From contig NZ_PQBZ01000042.1 in NCBI RefSeq assembly GCF_002964665.1, forward strand, positions 838,743 to 902,742: a stretch of DNA of 64,000 nucleotides. Reading direction: 5' to 3'. The DNA comes from Pseudoalteromonas sp. T1lg23B (GTDB taxonomy: Bacteria; Pseudomonadota; Gammaproteobacteria; Enterobacterales; Alteromonadaceae). Positions 34,798 through 43,853 of the stretch are shown piece after piece. Under the pieces are notes generated by a model that had not been told where the DNA came from, ran no database searches, and saw only the letters and a list, made by a program, of their open reading frames with translations. A program made the translations under genes and the position numbers. Positions within the stretch are counted from its first letter, which is position 1. Each line of letters begins with the position of its first letter.

Positions 34798-36663
34798 TCA
34801 CCATTGCCCCAAGAAAAAGCTTTGAATACTTGCTATCGTGGTCAATTCTCCCATGACCTGCACAACATGCTCGGGTTCAGTGATCTCGGGCTTCCCTTTG
34901 TAATCACCACAAGTATTTTCAAGAATGTAATTCCATTGCGACAACACGGCTTCCTTTACCCCCTCAGAAGCAACTGTCTTCTGCGGGTTTTTTGTTGCTT
35001 TTATCCAGTATGCGCTTACAGATGAGTTTTTTATGTTCAATGACGTTGATTCAACATCAAAACCCGATTTTCGCAAAATTACTTTCATGTCAGATTCGGA
35101 ATACGGGACAGCATATTTTTCTGGGTGAAGTAATGGGTACAGCTCGATTATAACGACTTGCCCATCATCTTTGACTGCCTGTGCTGCTCTATTAATAATT
35201 TGTGCGAAATCATTCGGGTTACATTCATGTAGCACATTGGAAATAACCACCAAATCATAGTAAGAAGTCAGAATATTCGCTTCAAGATTAATAATTTCTA
35301 CATTATGACTGTCTTGTTCTATCAATTTGCTCAGCTCTTCCCTAACATTTTCAAAAGGTTCCCAAAACGACCATCGAATATTGTTCTTAACATCGGGGAG
35401 CTTACTCACTTCAAAAAACGTTCTCCCATAACCCGCCCCTAAATCTAGAATTTCTAGCCTCTTGCCGCTTTGGCCAGATAGTTTTCGCTTAATAAAATCA
35501 GCTAACTTGTCGTTTTGTAAATCAGGCTTGTTGGAGTTTTTGTGTGGTACCGCACCATAGTTAAAGGCTTTTGCAAAGCTTCTCAGCACAGATTCAGACA
35601 AAGCAAGGCTGTTGGATTGTGATAGTCGTAGCAAATTATTGTCATAGCCATCAAATAACTTGTAAGTCATACTTACTTTCTCAAAATCACTTTCAAGATC
35701 CACTATCTTACGAGAAAAGGTTGGTAAAACCGCTCTCGATCTTTTTTCAAAGTCAATTTCTAGTTCAGGCTCTATACACTTAGGTTCATCAAGCTCTACA
35801 TACCAACATTGATCTATAAGTTTTGAGAAAATAACGTGAGGATGGTGAGTCGTCACTATCGCTTGGGGGATTTTCTGTTTAATCTTCTCACACAAAAATG
35901 AAATATATTGTGGATGTAAATAAGTTTCTATTTCATCTATCAGTAAAATACTGATCTCTTTGTAGCAAATAAAACATAAGTAGAAAAACAACGCTCTTTG
36001 TCCCTGACTCCAAGAAGGATTTGGGAATATTTGACCGTCAAAGTATCTTAGGTGTAATTCTATATTTTTGGTTAAATTGTTATACCTGTAATATAGGTGG
36101 CCGTTGGTAATTGATTCTAAATCTCTTGTTACTTCACACGCGCCATCACACTTATACAGTTTATCTGGGTTGATATTTGTACAATAGTCAAAACGATAAC
36201 TTGTATCCGCTAGCCACTTTTTCTTATCAAACTCATTTGCATGTTTGTCTCTGAGGTGGTTTCCAATAAACTCCCACAAAACCTGCCTGCATATATTTTC
36301 AATATTGCTGGCTTCGTCGTTAGTTATCCTGCCATCACCGAGTGGTATATACGTAAACTTCTTTAATACATAGTCTAAGTCATTGAGTAAAAATACATTC
36401 TTACAGCTCAAATTAGGGTCTTGTAATTCAACCGCAACGGAAGAACGTCTCGGTGTAAAACCATCCTGAGAGCTCTTGTTCCCACTGGCGTTGTGTTCTT
36501 TAATACTTCTATCAATATGATTGATAATATGAGATTTTCCTGAGCGGTTTTTACCCGCAAACACGATTAGCTTTGTTTCATTCCCGCGGGGAACTTTGAT
36601 GTTCAATAGAATAGACTCTTGTTTACTTCTTGTTCCAACGCTTACTTTTTTTATGAAGTTCAT
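34798..36663 (-). CDS. SMC/ABC-type ATPase fused to a SAM methyltransferase
   Basis: 621 residues in two parts. Residues 1-300 are an AAA/ABC-ATPase of the overcoming-lysogeny/RecF-like type: Walker A GKNRSGKS (37-44), a signature-like SWSQGQRALFF (217-227), Walker B ILLIDEIE (239-246) and a His-loop TTHHPH (271-276). The insertion at about 130-200 has three Cys (C161, C172, C176). Residues about 370-560 are a class I methyltransferase with motif I LDLGAGYG (406-413), the acidic FWEP and ISNVLHECN. I know no described system with this order. The single-protein ATPase plus modifying enzyme plan recalls anti-phage effectors, but this is inference; nucleic acid, protein or small molecule could be the target. 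Codon use looks more AT-rich than the neighbours. Confidence 0.8.
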   Translation of the reverse strand: MNFIKKVSVGTRSKQESILLNIKVPRGNETKLIVFAGKNRSGKSHIINHIDRSIKEHNASGNKSSQDGFTPRRSSVAVELQDPNLSCKNVFLLNDLDYVLKKFTYIPLGDGRITNDEASNIENICRQVLWEFIGNHLRDKHANEFDKKKWLADTSYRFDYCTNINPDKLYKCDGACEVTRDLESITNGHLYYRYNNLTKNIELHLRYFDGQIFPNPSWSQGQRALFFYLCFICYKEISILLIDEIETYLHPQYISFLCEKIKQKIPQAIVTTHHPHVIFSKLIDQCWYVELDEPKCIEPELEIDFEKRSRAVLPTFSRKIVDLESDFEKVSMTYKLFDGYDNNLLRLSQSNSLALSESVLRSFAKAFNYGAVPHKNSNKPDLQNDKLADFIKRKLSGQSGKRLEILDLGAGYGRTFFEVSKLPDVKNNIRWSFWEPFENVREELSKLIEQDSHNVEIINLEANILTSYYDLVVISNVLHECNPNDFAQIINRAAQAVKDDGQVVIIELYPLLHPEKYAVPYSESDMKVILRKSGFDVESTSLNIKNSSVSAYWIKATKNPQKTVASEGVKEAVLSQWNYILENTCGDYKGKPEITEPEHVVQVMGELTTIASIQSFFLGQW

Positions 36664-36840
36664 TTATTTCCCTAATCCAAACAACTCACCACGCGCTGAA
36701 TATTTGAGTTTTCACGCACCACCTGAGCGCACCCAACACAGCCCGCCTATTCACTTCGATATCGGTGCGCTAAGTTCTTATTACTGATTTTTTTTAAGCT
36801 CTAACATGCATGACAAAGGAAAAGTGGTCAATAAAAACAA

Positions 36841-36870
36841 GAAAATGGCCACCAATTGGCGACCATTTTC
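36841..36870 (-). terminator. Terminator after the deaminase gene
   Basis: GAAAATGG/CCATTTTC closes a hairpin that also holds GCCA/TGGC. On the minus strand it is followed by TTGTTTTTATT. It lies 54 bases past the stop of the deaminase gene and separates it from the ATPase-methyltransferase gene. Confidence 0.75.
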
Positions 36871-36923
36871 TAGGAATGTCACGGGGTGCTAACGAAAGCT
36901 CAGTTCAAAGGGTTTGCGCTCTG

Positions 36924-37505
36924 CTACAACACCCTTGGATTATTCACCGCATTTAATCCTTGCCAGTCTTCTAGGTCTTGTTCTGGTTTTTCGGCTCTAA
37001 ATTTTGCGTATTGTGCAATTCCTTGTTGGTCTTCTAATATCTCAACATTTACACCTTTTTCTGAGAGCATTGCTTCATTACCCGATGCATTGGTGACATC
37101 ACCCACAACCACTTTACTAAAGCCTCTCATGTACAATAGCGTTGCACACACATCACATGGACTGAGGCTGGTAAACAAGGTGGTTTTACCAAAATCAATG
37201 CGCCCAGCGTCACGAATAGCGGAGGTTTCGCCGTGATTATATGGGTGATCTTCTTGCACCAAGGTGTTGTGTCCTTTCCCAACGATTTGTCGGGTTTGGT
37301 TATCTATAATCACCGCACCAATTGGGCAACCTCCTTCACGGTAACTTTTCTGTGCTAATAGCACTGCGATGCGCATAAAATCAGCATCCGTTAAAGCACA
37401 TGAAAACTCTGCATTCATTAACGTAGGTAAGCTACGAGTTGGCATATGGGCAATCACAGCCAGTACCTCATCACAAACCTGTGTATTCTTAGTTAGTATG
37501 GCCAT
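36924..37505 (-). CDS. Nucleoside/cytosine deaminase-like protein
   Basis: 193 residues. Zinc and catalytic motifs of the cytidine-deaminase superfamily are intact: HGETSAI (His and catalytic Glu) and SPCDVCA (two Cys). GGCPIGAVIIDN, HPYNHGE, LYMRGFSKVVVGDV and the end pattern are closer to yeast-type cytosine deaminase (Fcy1) than to tRNA adenosine deaminase. The start at 37505 has GGGAG seven bases upstream; an upstream ATG at 37556 lacks this. It probably acts in pyrimidine salvage. It is monocistronic by its terminator. Confidence 0.85.
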   Translation of the reverse strand: MAILTKNTQVCDEVLAVIAHMPTRSLPTLMNAEFSCALTDADFMRIAVLLAQKSYREGGCPIGAVIIDNQTRQIVGKGHNTLVQEDHPYNHGETSAIRDAGRIDFGKTTLFTSLSPCDVCATLLYMRGFSKVVVGDVTNASGNEAMLSEKGVNVEILEDQQGIAQYAKFRAEKPEQDLEDWQGLNAVNNPRVL

Positions 37506-37594
37506 AAGCTCTCCCTTTAAAAACGTAATTTCTTTTTTAACCCGCTCTAAAAGCATAGTTTAAATTCTATCATTATCGTTATGTGTCTACCGTA

Positions 37595-38077
37595 TCACGC
37601 TTTTTTACCCGCTACAGGTTCAGATATGTTATCAATATCGACGAGATTCCAAGGCAACCCCTGTTGTCGATATATGCGTTTTTGCAAGTGAGGATAATCA
37701 CCCACATCATGGCGCAAACGTTGACCAACCACGATACACTTAAACGTATCAAGGCCACTGTTATAAATAGTATGCGCAAGGCCACCGGCACGATAACCAA
37801 TAAAATCTCCTGCACCAATATGATACTGCTCATCACCTATGGTCGCCGTTGCTTCCCCCTCAAGTACGTAAATACATTCATCTTCATGGTAATGCTTATG
37901 GAATTCGGTGGAGTAAAATCCCGGCTCGACCTCAATAATATGAAAGCCAAACCCCGTCAGGCCCGTTTCGTCACCTAATGATTTGTTCAACCGCTGGGCC
38001 TTGTCGTTCAAAAAATGGGTCTTTTCAACACCCTGAAGATGTGCAATGTCGTTACGTGTCAACAAGTACTTATCCAT
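37595..38077 (-). CDS. Cupin-domain protein
   Basis: 160 residues with one cupin. HKHYHEDECIYVLEGEA is motif 1 (H, H, E ligands) and GAGDFIGYRAGGLAHTIYN is motif 2 (H ligand). The metal site therefore looks complete. The N-terminal part (NDIAHLQGVEKTHFLN) is typical of a group of about 155-165 residues in proteobacteria whose substrate is not known. It may be an enzyme or a sensor of a small sugar or thiol. ATG 38077 has GGAAG upstream. Confidence 0.8.
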   Translation of the reverse strand: MDKYLLTRNDIAHLQGVEKTHFLNDKAQRLNKSLGDETGLTGFGFHIIEVEPGFYSTEFHKHYHEDECIYVLEGEATATIGDEQYHIGAGDFIGYRAGGLAHTIYNSGLDTFKCIVVGQRLRHDVGDYPHLQKRIYRQQGLPWNLVDIDNISEPVAGKKA

Positions 38078-38152
38078 GTTACTTCCTTCATTAAGACAGA
38101 AAACTCAGTGTAACATGCACTTGGTATGCAGCAAGTTTGGGAAATGTAAGCA

Positions 38153-38180
38153 AACCACAGCCAAAAAAATGACTGTGGTT
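38153..38180 (-). terminator. Hairpin after the FGase-DUF1704 gene
   Basis: AACCACAG/CTGTGGTT, an 8-bp stem with a 12-base loop, lies 10 bases past the stop at 38190. The T-run on the minus strand is short. Confidence 0.55.
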
Positions 38181-38189
38181 TTGGTGTGT

Positions 38190-40181
38190 TTATTTAATTG
38201 AACCAATCACAAAATCCAGCACAGGGTTGCCAGATGGACGGTAAGCTAAGTCAAACAGCGGCGTAGGTTTAGGTAACATACCGCGCTCAACAATTTCTGA
38301 AATGACGCCCAAGTCCAATAGGCCAGCTTTACCCATTAGCAAGTTATCCAGAGACGAATGTTTGGCCAGATGTAGCACGTCTCTAAAACCTTTTAAGTAA
38401 AGGTGATCTTTGGTAAAGCCCCCTCCGCGATACACACGAGTTGTAAGCGTAAACGCCGACTCCCTGCTCGCACCATGATCTTCAACCAGTTTATGAAAGG
38501 TTTTAACAAAATCACCGTGTTCCAACATGTACTGTACCGCCAACACTCGCAGCGCCAGTGTTTTTAAACGGCCGATTGTCAAACTGCCTGAACAATACTC
38601 GCTGTATATCGCAACCCCTTCTTGGGTGTGCGTGTTGCCCGCCAAGCCCAGCGCAAAAATCTTCAAAGGTAGCTTTTTGGCAATCAAGGTCGTCAACATG
38701 TGAATACCTAACTCATGGTAAGCATAAGCATGTAATTCGGGGGCGGTAAATTTCGCATCCTTATTCACCATTAACAGAGATTTCTCGCTGTTAACCATAG
38801 CTTTAGCAACAGTTTTGCTTGATGTTTCAATGCGACAAACCAAACCCCATTGCTGTGCCATTTGCTTAAAGTACTCAACTGCCTCATCAGCGTTATGTAC
38901 GGCCTGATGCTGCTCTAACTCTGAGTTATTTAAATGCAAAATAAACTTAGCGTTTTCTACATCAGCTTTTTGCGGTGCGCCGTAATACTTCAGTGAATTG
39001 TACAAGAAGTTGTCACTGCCGATGGTACTCAGTAAGTCAATTTTATTCGCTAAGTTATCAATTACATGGCGATAAAGCTGTTGGATGTCCGCATCCATGA
39101 TCTCATCAACGGGCAACTGATATAAATGCTCTCTAAACTTGTACGGATTTATGTTCAGCTGCTTGTATGTAAAGTTGGGGCAGACATCACTGTTTTTGTT
39201 TAAAAACCGGCTTCGTTCACTGGCAATGTTCACAGGGTTGATGTAGTTCAATGTCTCTACATTTTTACACAGTGAATACAGTGCCTTATCTATCTTAAGG
39301 ACATCAGGGCTAATTGATGACGATAACACATCCGCTTTTTTAGTAGTTTTGCGTTTGCCGTAACGACGCACAAAGTAAGCAGCAGTGTCACTGATAGCAT
39401 TCTTAAAACCCGCCTTAAGCTCTTCTAAAACCAACGGGTAAACTTCCCCCGTAGTTTCATCCATAAAGACCTTTTTCACTTCCGTTGGCAACACCAAAGT
39501 GTTGTCAAAGTGCGCATTGACGTGGGAAATCAAATAACCGCGCCCTTGAAACACCTCGTCGGTAGCTGCGCGCACATCAAGATTAGGCAAGCTGATTTTG
39601 TTGAGCTGCTTTTCAAAATATTCGCTAACTTTGCCCCAACGCTCAACATCAATCTGACCTGAGCCAATATTAAAGGTTGGTGTATCGCGTTCAATTCGTT
39701 TGTAATTGTATGAATGAATATCAAACACAATGGCATTTTTAAAACGGTGTTCAACCTCAGCGATAATCGCTTCCAGCACATTGTAAAATGCCTGATGCTT
39801 ACGATGGCTTTTTGCACGCTGAGCTGAGCTCAGCGGCTTTTTCCACACCTGTTTGTTCCACGCAGTTTTGAAATACGTAGACAGCGTTTTAGCGCGGTTT
39901 AAGTCATATTCAAAGCGTGAGTCGTTACCAATCAATTGAATTGGAAATGACGAGATCAGCTCATCTGTATACGGATCTTCTTCAAAAAAGCGCTCTTCCT
40001 TGGTCAGCAAAAAAGCTTTCTCAAGCTCGCTACGTAAGTTGTGACCATTGTGAATAGCTGCACAGATCACCGGTGAGTATTCGTCTATCTTAACGATAAA
40101 CGCGCCTGACTCAACTTCTGCGTGAAAACACTCACCTTTTTTAATTAACGCAATACACTCGCGCTCAGACAGCGTTAGCAT
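38190..40181 (-). CDS. N-formylglutamate-amidohydrolase/DUF1704 metallopeptidase fusion
   Basis: 663 residues. Residues about 35-270 are an N-formylglutamate-amidohydrolase (FGase) domain: IHNGH, FEEDPYTDELISSFP, SRFEYDLNR and DIHSYN. Residues about 295-640 are a DUF1704 domain (the flavohemoglobin-expression-modulating QEGLA family) with YHELGIH (HExxxH, about 489-494) and QEGVA about 26 residues later, the zinc ligands seen in the related tubulin carboxypeptidase MATCAP. Both halves cleave amide bonds at acidic residues in known relatives. The ATG at 40181 follows AGGTGA and overlaps the end of the ATP-grasp gene by 17 bases, so the two are translated together. Possible role: release or processing of a small acidic peptide. 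Confidence 0.85.
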   Translation of the reverse strand: MLTLSERECIALIKKGECFHAEVESGAFIVKIDEYSPVICAAIHNGHNLRSELEKAFLLTKEERFFEEDPYTDELISSFPIQLIGNDSRFEYDLNRAKTLSTYFKTAWNKQVWKKPLSSAQRAKSHRKHQAFYNVLEAIIAEVEHRFKNAIVFDIHSYNYKRIERDTPTFNIGSGQIDVERWGKVSEYFEKQLNKISLPNLDVRAATDEVFQGRGYLISHVNAHFDNTLVLPTEVKKVFMDETTGEVYPLVLEELKAGFKNAISDTAAYFVRRYGKRKTTKKADVLSSSISPDVLKIDKALYSLCKNVETLNYINPVNIASERSRFLNKNSDVCPNFTYKQLNINPYKFREHLYQLPVDEIMDADIQQLYRHVIDNLANKIDLLSTIGSDNFLYNSLKYYGAPQKADVENAKFILHLNNSELEQHQAVHNADEAVEYFKQMAQQWGLVCRIETSSKTVAKAMVNSEKSLLMVNKDAKFTAPELHAYAYHELGIHMLTTLIAKKLPLKIFALGLAGNTHTQEGVAIYSEYCSGSLTIGRLKTLALRVLAVQYMLEHGDFVKTFHKLVEDHGASRESAFTLTTRVYRGGGFTKDHLYLKGFRDVLHLAKHSSLDNLLMGKAGLLDLGVISEIVERGMLPKPTPLFDLAYRPSGNPVLDFVIGSIK

Positions 40182-41250
40182 CTTCAATCACCTGTCTGAA
40201 CTCAGATTTACGGCTGCGAACCAATTCTTTTGCATGCACTACACTTTCAACAAAATCAATAACCTGTGATTGTAGGCGTACTCGGTTTAGCTTGTTGATA
40301 CGCACAATGCCACCTGGACTTAATACATTTACTTCAATCAGCTTTCCGCCAATGACGTCTATTCCTGTGAAGTACAACCCATCACGTACCAGTTTTGGGC
40401 CTATGTATTTACATAGTTTTTTCTCTTGTGCTGTCAATTTGTGCTTCACTACACGACCACCAGCGTGAACATTAGCACGTACATCATTTGCATCTGGAAT
40501 ACGTTTCATGGCACCAATTGGCTCGCCGTTAAGCATCAGAATGCGCACATCGCCTTGTTCTGCACCTTCAACATAATCTTGTAAGATCACATAGTTGCTG
40601 CCTTTGCCGTGCTCATCACCACCGATATAAAAATCCAGCAATGAGCGGAAGCTTTGTCTGGCGTTTTTCTCAAGTACAATAACACCACGACCACCATAAC
40701 CATCCAAAGGTTTGAGGATCATACGGTTACTTGGTGACTCTTCGAAAATACGCTCAAGATACTCACGGTTTTTCGACACATGCGTTGCAGGAATAAACTC
40801 ACTGGCCGTGTCTTGAAACGAAGCGGTATATATTTTGTTGTTTGCGATACGCAAACCATCTAAGTCATTCATGATGAAAGTGTCACCACGAATTGAGTCT
40901 AAGAAGTTCAGCGCTAACGTATCCAGCGGTGGATTCGCACGCATAATGATGGCGTCAAAACCCGCCATAGGTAGCTGTACACGCCTAAACTGTGCAGTTT
41001 TGTAAAAGCTAGGGATATTGTCCGGACACTTAGTTACTTTTGTGAATACATCACAAAATGCGCTGGCAACACTGTCACGAATGGTTAAATTGTTAACAGT
41101 TGCAAGCGCTACGGTGTGACCGCGCTTTACGCACTCATGGATTAAACGTAAAGTTGAATCGTTTTCTGGCTCAACTTTATGCCACGGGTACATAATAAAA
41201 CAAATTTTCACAGGCTTTGATCTCTTGTAGCTAAACGGTCTTGCCAACAT
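40165..41250 (-). CDS. ATP-grasp ligase, GshB-like
   Basis: 361 residues with the glutathione-synthetase-type ATP-grasp fold. After a short basic N-terminus, KICFIMYPWHKVEPENDSTL resembles the GshB start; MILKPLDGYGGRGV is the nucleotide-binding loop, DVRILMLNGEPIGAMKRIP and VRANVHAGG are central strands, and LIEVNVLSPGG carries metal ligands. The ATG at 41250 has AAGGTG upstream; the frame also opens with a TTG at 41280. It overlaps the FGase-DUF1704 gene. A ligase that builds and a hydrolase that trims an acidic peptide would fit together, but the product is unknown. It is not the usual gshB, which stands elsewhere next to other genes. Confidence 0.85.
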   Translation of the reverse strand: MLARPFSYKRSKPVKICFIMYPWHKVEPENDSTLRLIHECVKRGHTVALATVNNLTIRDSVASAFCDVFTKVTKCPDNIPSFYKTAQFRRVQLPMAGFDAIIMRANPPLDTLALNFLDSIRGDTFIMNDLDGLRIANNKIYTASFQDTASEFIPATHVSKNREYLERIFEESPSNRMILKPLDGYGGRGVIVLEKNARQSFRSLLDFYIGGDEHGKGSNYVILQDYVEGAEQGDVRILMLNGEPIGAMKRIPDANDVRANVHAGGRVVKHKLTAQEKKLCKYIGPKLVRDGLYFTGIDVIGGKLIEVNVLSPGGIVRINKLNRVRLQSQVIDFVESVVHAKELVRSRKSEFRQVIEDANAV

Positions 41251-41305
41251 TGGCAACACCTTAAAGAGCGTAGAGTACAAAATCGCGCCGCAGGGTGCTG
41301 AGAAA

Positions 41306-41330
41306 TATTTTTATCGTCACGATAAAAATA
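41306..41330. promoter_or_regulatory. 11-bp palindrome upstream of the ATP-grasp operon
   Basis: TATTTTTATCG, TCA, CGATAAAAATA: a perfect 11-bp inverted repeat with 3-base spacer, 56-80 bases upstream of the ATG at 41250. Its position fits an operator, and its length and AT-rich ends fit a dimeric repressor site. The regulator is unknown. Confidence 0.4.
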
Positions 41331-41518
41331 CTTACACACTGAAATTTAGCTTTTATGTAAGTCAGTTAGGGGGCTTTTTTAGCCAGCCATTTAGTGATTC
41401 CGAGAGCCGTACGGGTGTGAATGATTAAACAATTACAGGGATATTCAATACTTGGGAATGTGTCACCAAAACCATATAAAATTTTGATTTTTATACATTT
41501 AAATCAGAATAAAATAAA

Positions 41519-41534
41519 AGGGCCTGACGGCCCT
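41519..41534 (-). terminator. Rho-independent terminator after the OB-repeat gene
   Basis: AGGGCC/GGCCCT with a 4-base loop, followed on the minus strand by TTTTATTTTATTC. It lies 23 bases past the stop of the OB-repeat protein gene. Confidence 0.85.
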
Positions 41535-41556
41535 CACTGTTTTTGGGTAAAATTCC

Positions 41557-43740
41557 TCAGTCGAGCAAAGTTAACTTGCTGACATTGCGCACTCCCGGGT
41601 GGCTCATATAATCATTTTTAATGCCTTCCACCCGTAAGCGTTTGCCCAGTAGATTGGGATTTAACTGCGGACTAAACGTATTACGCTGAGAAGATTCTAA
41701 TTTGATATATAAGTTATCCGCGCTGTTATTGTCATCACTCAGCTCAAGCGCATACTGACCATTAACTGCCGAAGTTATCACGCCCGCTACAACCACCGCT
41801 TGACCATTTGCTAACGCCAAAACATCGCTCACTGACATGTCATTGCCCGTATCAGGCTCACTAGTGTCATTACCCACCACTGCTATCGAGCTAACCTGAC
41901 GCACACCCGGCGCGCTCATGTAGCTGTCACGTACGCCCGTAATCAATAATTGTGCATTGAGAATCGATGGGTTTAGCTGTGGGCTAAATTCGTTGCGCTG
42001 AGCGCTTTCAAGCTTCACATTGATAGTAAAACTAGGGTTGTTGCTGTCTTCCAGTACAAGCGCGTAAATATCATTCAATGCCGATTTTACACGACCGGTT
42101 AACTCAATGCTCTCACCTTGCGCGGTTGCCAGTGCTTGCTCTACAGATAAAGCGGTTGGTGCGATTTGAATATCACTAACATAACGCAGCCCCGGCTCTC
42201 CCATGTAGCTGTCGCGCTTAGCTGTGACGATGATATTTTGATTTAAAATACTTGGATTTAGCTGTGGATTGAAATCGCCACGTTGCGCGCTTTCAAGCTT
42301 CACATAGATATGGCTCGCTGGGTTATTTAAATCCGTAAGATCTAATCCATAGATGCCATTTACCGCAGCTGTAACCTTACCAATTACAACCAACTCAGCG
42401 CCTTGTGCTGATGCTAATGCTTGCTCAACCGAAACTGCATTGCCCGGTGTAGGCGTTGGATCTGGGTCCGGATCAGGGTTGGTTTGTCCATTGCCAAACG
42501 GCGCATTGTAAGAATTATTTTTGTAGGTATCTGTATCCCATGCATTGAATCCTGTAGCTGGCGTCCCCCACGGTTGACCATTATTAGGATCGGTATGCTC
42601 CTGAGCCGCCATCGGCGTTGGTGTTGCGATACCGCTGTGGTGGCCATTACTGCCATCAAAGTACTGATAGCTTTCTGGTGTCGCTAGCCAGTTGACAATA
42701 TTAACCGCCAGCACAGCTGCATTACCCGAATCTGTCCAGCCAGGATAAGTTTTCTTAGTATTACCATTATCTTGACGCAGGTATTTAGGTGTGGCGTCTT
42801 CTATCGGAGATGAATCACCGATAAAGGCAGCCTTACCCGCTCCCGACTTTGCAATTGCGGCATACGGACCTTCAGCGGCACCACCAAAATATAACCCTTG
42901 GTCTTTAGCATGTCGCCACTTAACGGGGCTATCAGATTCTGAGAAATACACTAGCCCTTTTGCTTTTTGTGGATTCACAATCGCCAGTGTTGCCCCTGCG
43001 GCCATCAAAATAGGCTGTACGCCTTGTGTGATCCCTTCCGTTTTTGCACTTTCAACGACACCGCTCACCCCTTGCTTGTAATCAACGGCATTAAAACGAA
43101 AACGAATCCCAAAGTTATCAACCAACCATCCTGCGTTCGCATTCTTTGGGTTACGCCAATCACCATAAGCGCCACCCATGTTGTATTTACTTAAGTCGGA
43201 GCGGTTGTAGCCATTAAAAACTTCTGTAGCATCCCAAGTGTTTAAGTTGCGATCGGCATCATAGTGATCAGCAACAAAGAAAATCCCTTTCCCAGCTGCA
43301 ACAAATTGCTCCAATGCAGCCTGCTCGCTTAACGTAAACGGGCGATTAGTCTCGGCAAGTACGAACACGTCAGCGTCTTTAATTGCGTCATAGGTGATCA
43401 CCGCTTCGTTCTGATTTACTCCAGTGCTGCGATCATCATAAAAGCGAATGCGGCCGTCATTGTTTAAATCAACGCCACGGTACTCTTTAACCGTATAACC
43501 CTCTTGTACCAAGGCATCAGCGAAGTCAGAAAATGCACCATCGATAACCCAATCTGCATTCCCTTCGACACCACCATGAGACACATCGAAATAAACGGTT
43601 TTGCCATTGTTGTTACTGACGCTCGGCGTTTTTACTGGCGCAACATTGTTCCAGTCATACGCATCTACAGCTAGCGCATTCAGTGAAAGCGTACCACTGA
43701 ACAACAACGCCAACGCACTGTATCTATACATAGATTTCAT
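41557..43740 (-). CDS. Secreted protein with GATase1-like domain and three OB-like repeats
   Basis: 727 residues with a signal peptide (cut near LNALA). Residues about 45-375 look like a class I glutamine-amidotransferase-like beta/alpha domain of the DUF4350 kind: VYFDVSHGG, DVFVLAETNRPFT and GIFFVADHYDADRNL. A Pro/Asp/Thr linker (about 430-445) follows. Three tandem repeats of about 90 residues (about 447-530, 535-620, 640-727) each have S-V-x-x-A-L-A-x-A-x-G, IYxLxLxD, V/IKLESxQRxxFxPQLNPxxLN and DSYMxxPGxRxVS, an OB-like fold also seen in extracellular nucleases. It may bind nucleic acid or nucleotides at the cell surface; no catalytic residues are evident. It lies downstream of a cpdB-like gene on the same strand. 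Confidence 0.75.
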   Translation of the reverse strand: MKSMYRYSALALLFSGTLSLNALAVDAYDWNNVAPVKTPSVSNNNGKTVYFDVSHGGVEGNADWVIDGAFSDFADALVQEGYTVKEYRGVDLNNDGRIRFYDDRSTGVNQNEAVITYDAIKDADVFVLAETNRPFTLSEQAALEQFVAAGKGIFFVADHYDADRNLNTWDATEVFNGYNRSDLSKYNMGGAYGDWRNPKNANAGWLVDNFGIRFRFNAVDYKQGVSGVVESAKTEGITQGVQPILMAAGATLAIVNPQKAKGLVYFSESDSPVKWRHAKDQGLYFGGAAEGPYAAIAKSGAGKAAFIGDSSPIEDATPKYLRQDNGNTKKTYPGWTDSGNAAVLAVNIVNWLATPESYQYFDGSNGHHSGIATPTPMAAQEHTDPNNGQPWGTPATGFNAWDTDTYKNNSYNAPFGNGQTNPDPDPDPTPTPGNAVSVEQALASAQGAELVVIGKVTAAVNGIYGLDLTDLNNPASHIYVKLESAQRGDFNPQLNPSILNQNIIVTAKRDSYMGEPGLRYVSDIQIAPTALSVEQALATAQGESIELTGRVKSALNDIYALVLEDSNNPSFTINVKLESAQRNEFSPQLNPSILNAQLLITGVRDSYMSAPGVRQVSSIAVVGNDTSEPDTGNDMSVSDVLALANGQAVVVAGVITSAVNGQYALELSDDNNSADNLYIKLESSQRNTFSPQLNPNLLGKRLRVEGIKNDYMSHPGVRNVSKLTLLD

Positions 43741-43818
43741 TTTTAAAATTCCCGTTACTAAGTTAGAGATCCCTATCTCTTGGTATCAACAAGACAGCAG
43801 CTAGGGGTTGATAATAAA

Positions 43819-43838
43819 TAGCCCCAAGCGAGGGGCTA
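43819..43838 (-). terminator. Terminator after the cpdB-like gene
   Basis: TAGCCCC/GGGGCTA with a 6-base loop, followed on the minus strand by TTTATTATC. It lies 16 bases past the stop at 43854. Confidence 0.75.
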
Positions 43839-43853
43839 GCGTTAAGCCACAAG

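Larger units (their letters stand above)
41251..41556. other. 306-base region ahead of the ATP-grasp operon
   Basis: No gene is visible. It holds the palindrome at 41306-41330 (listed), AT-rich promoter-like DNA, and the terminator of the next minus-strand gene at 41519-41534. No other signal was recognised. Confidence 0.4.

Noticed and set aside
36664..36795. A plus-strand open tail reading like a protein C-terminus (HSPPIHFDIGALSSYY) before a T-run
   Set aside because: It has no start of its own except inside the ATPase gene and no upstream remainder, so it is more likely chance than an insertion scar.
34326..37505. A complete anti-phage defence island around the ATPase-methyltransferase gene
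   Set aside because: The neighbours (VOC, GNAT, cytosine deaminase, cupin) are not defence genes as far as motifs show, and a terminator separates the deaminase; only the fusion itself is retained as a candidate.
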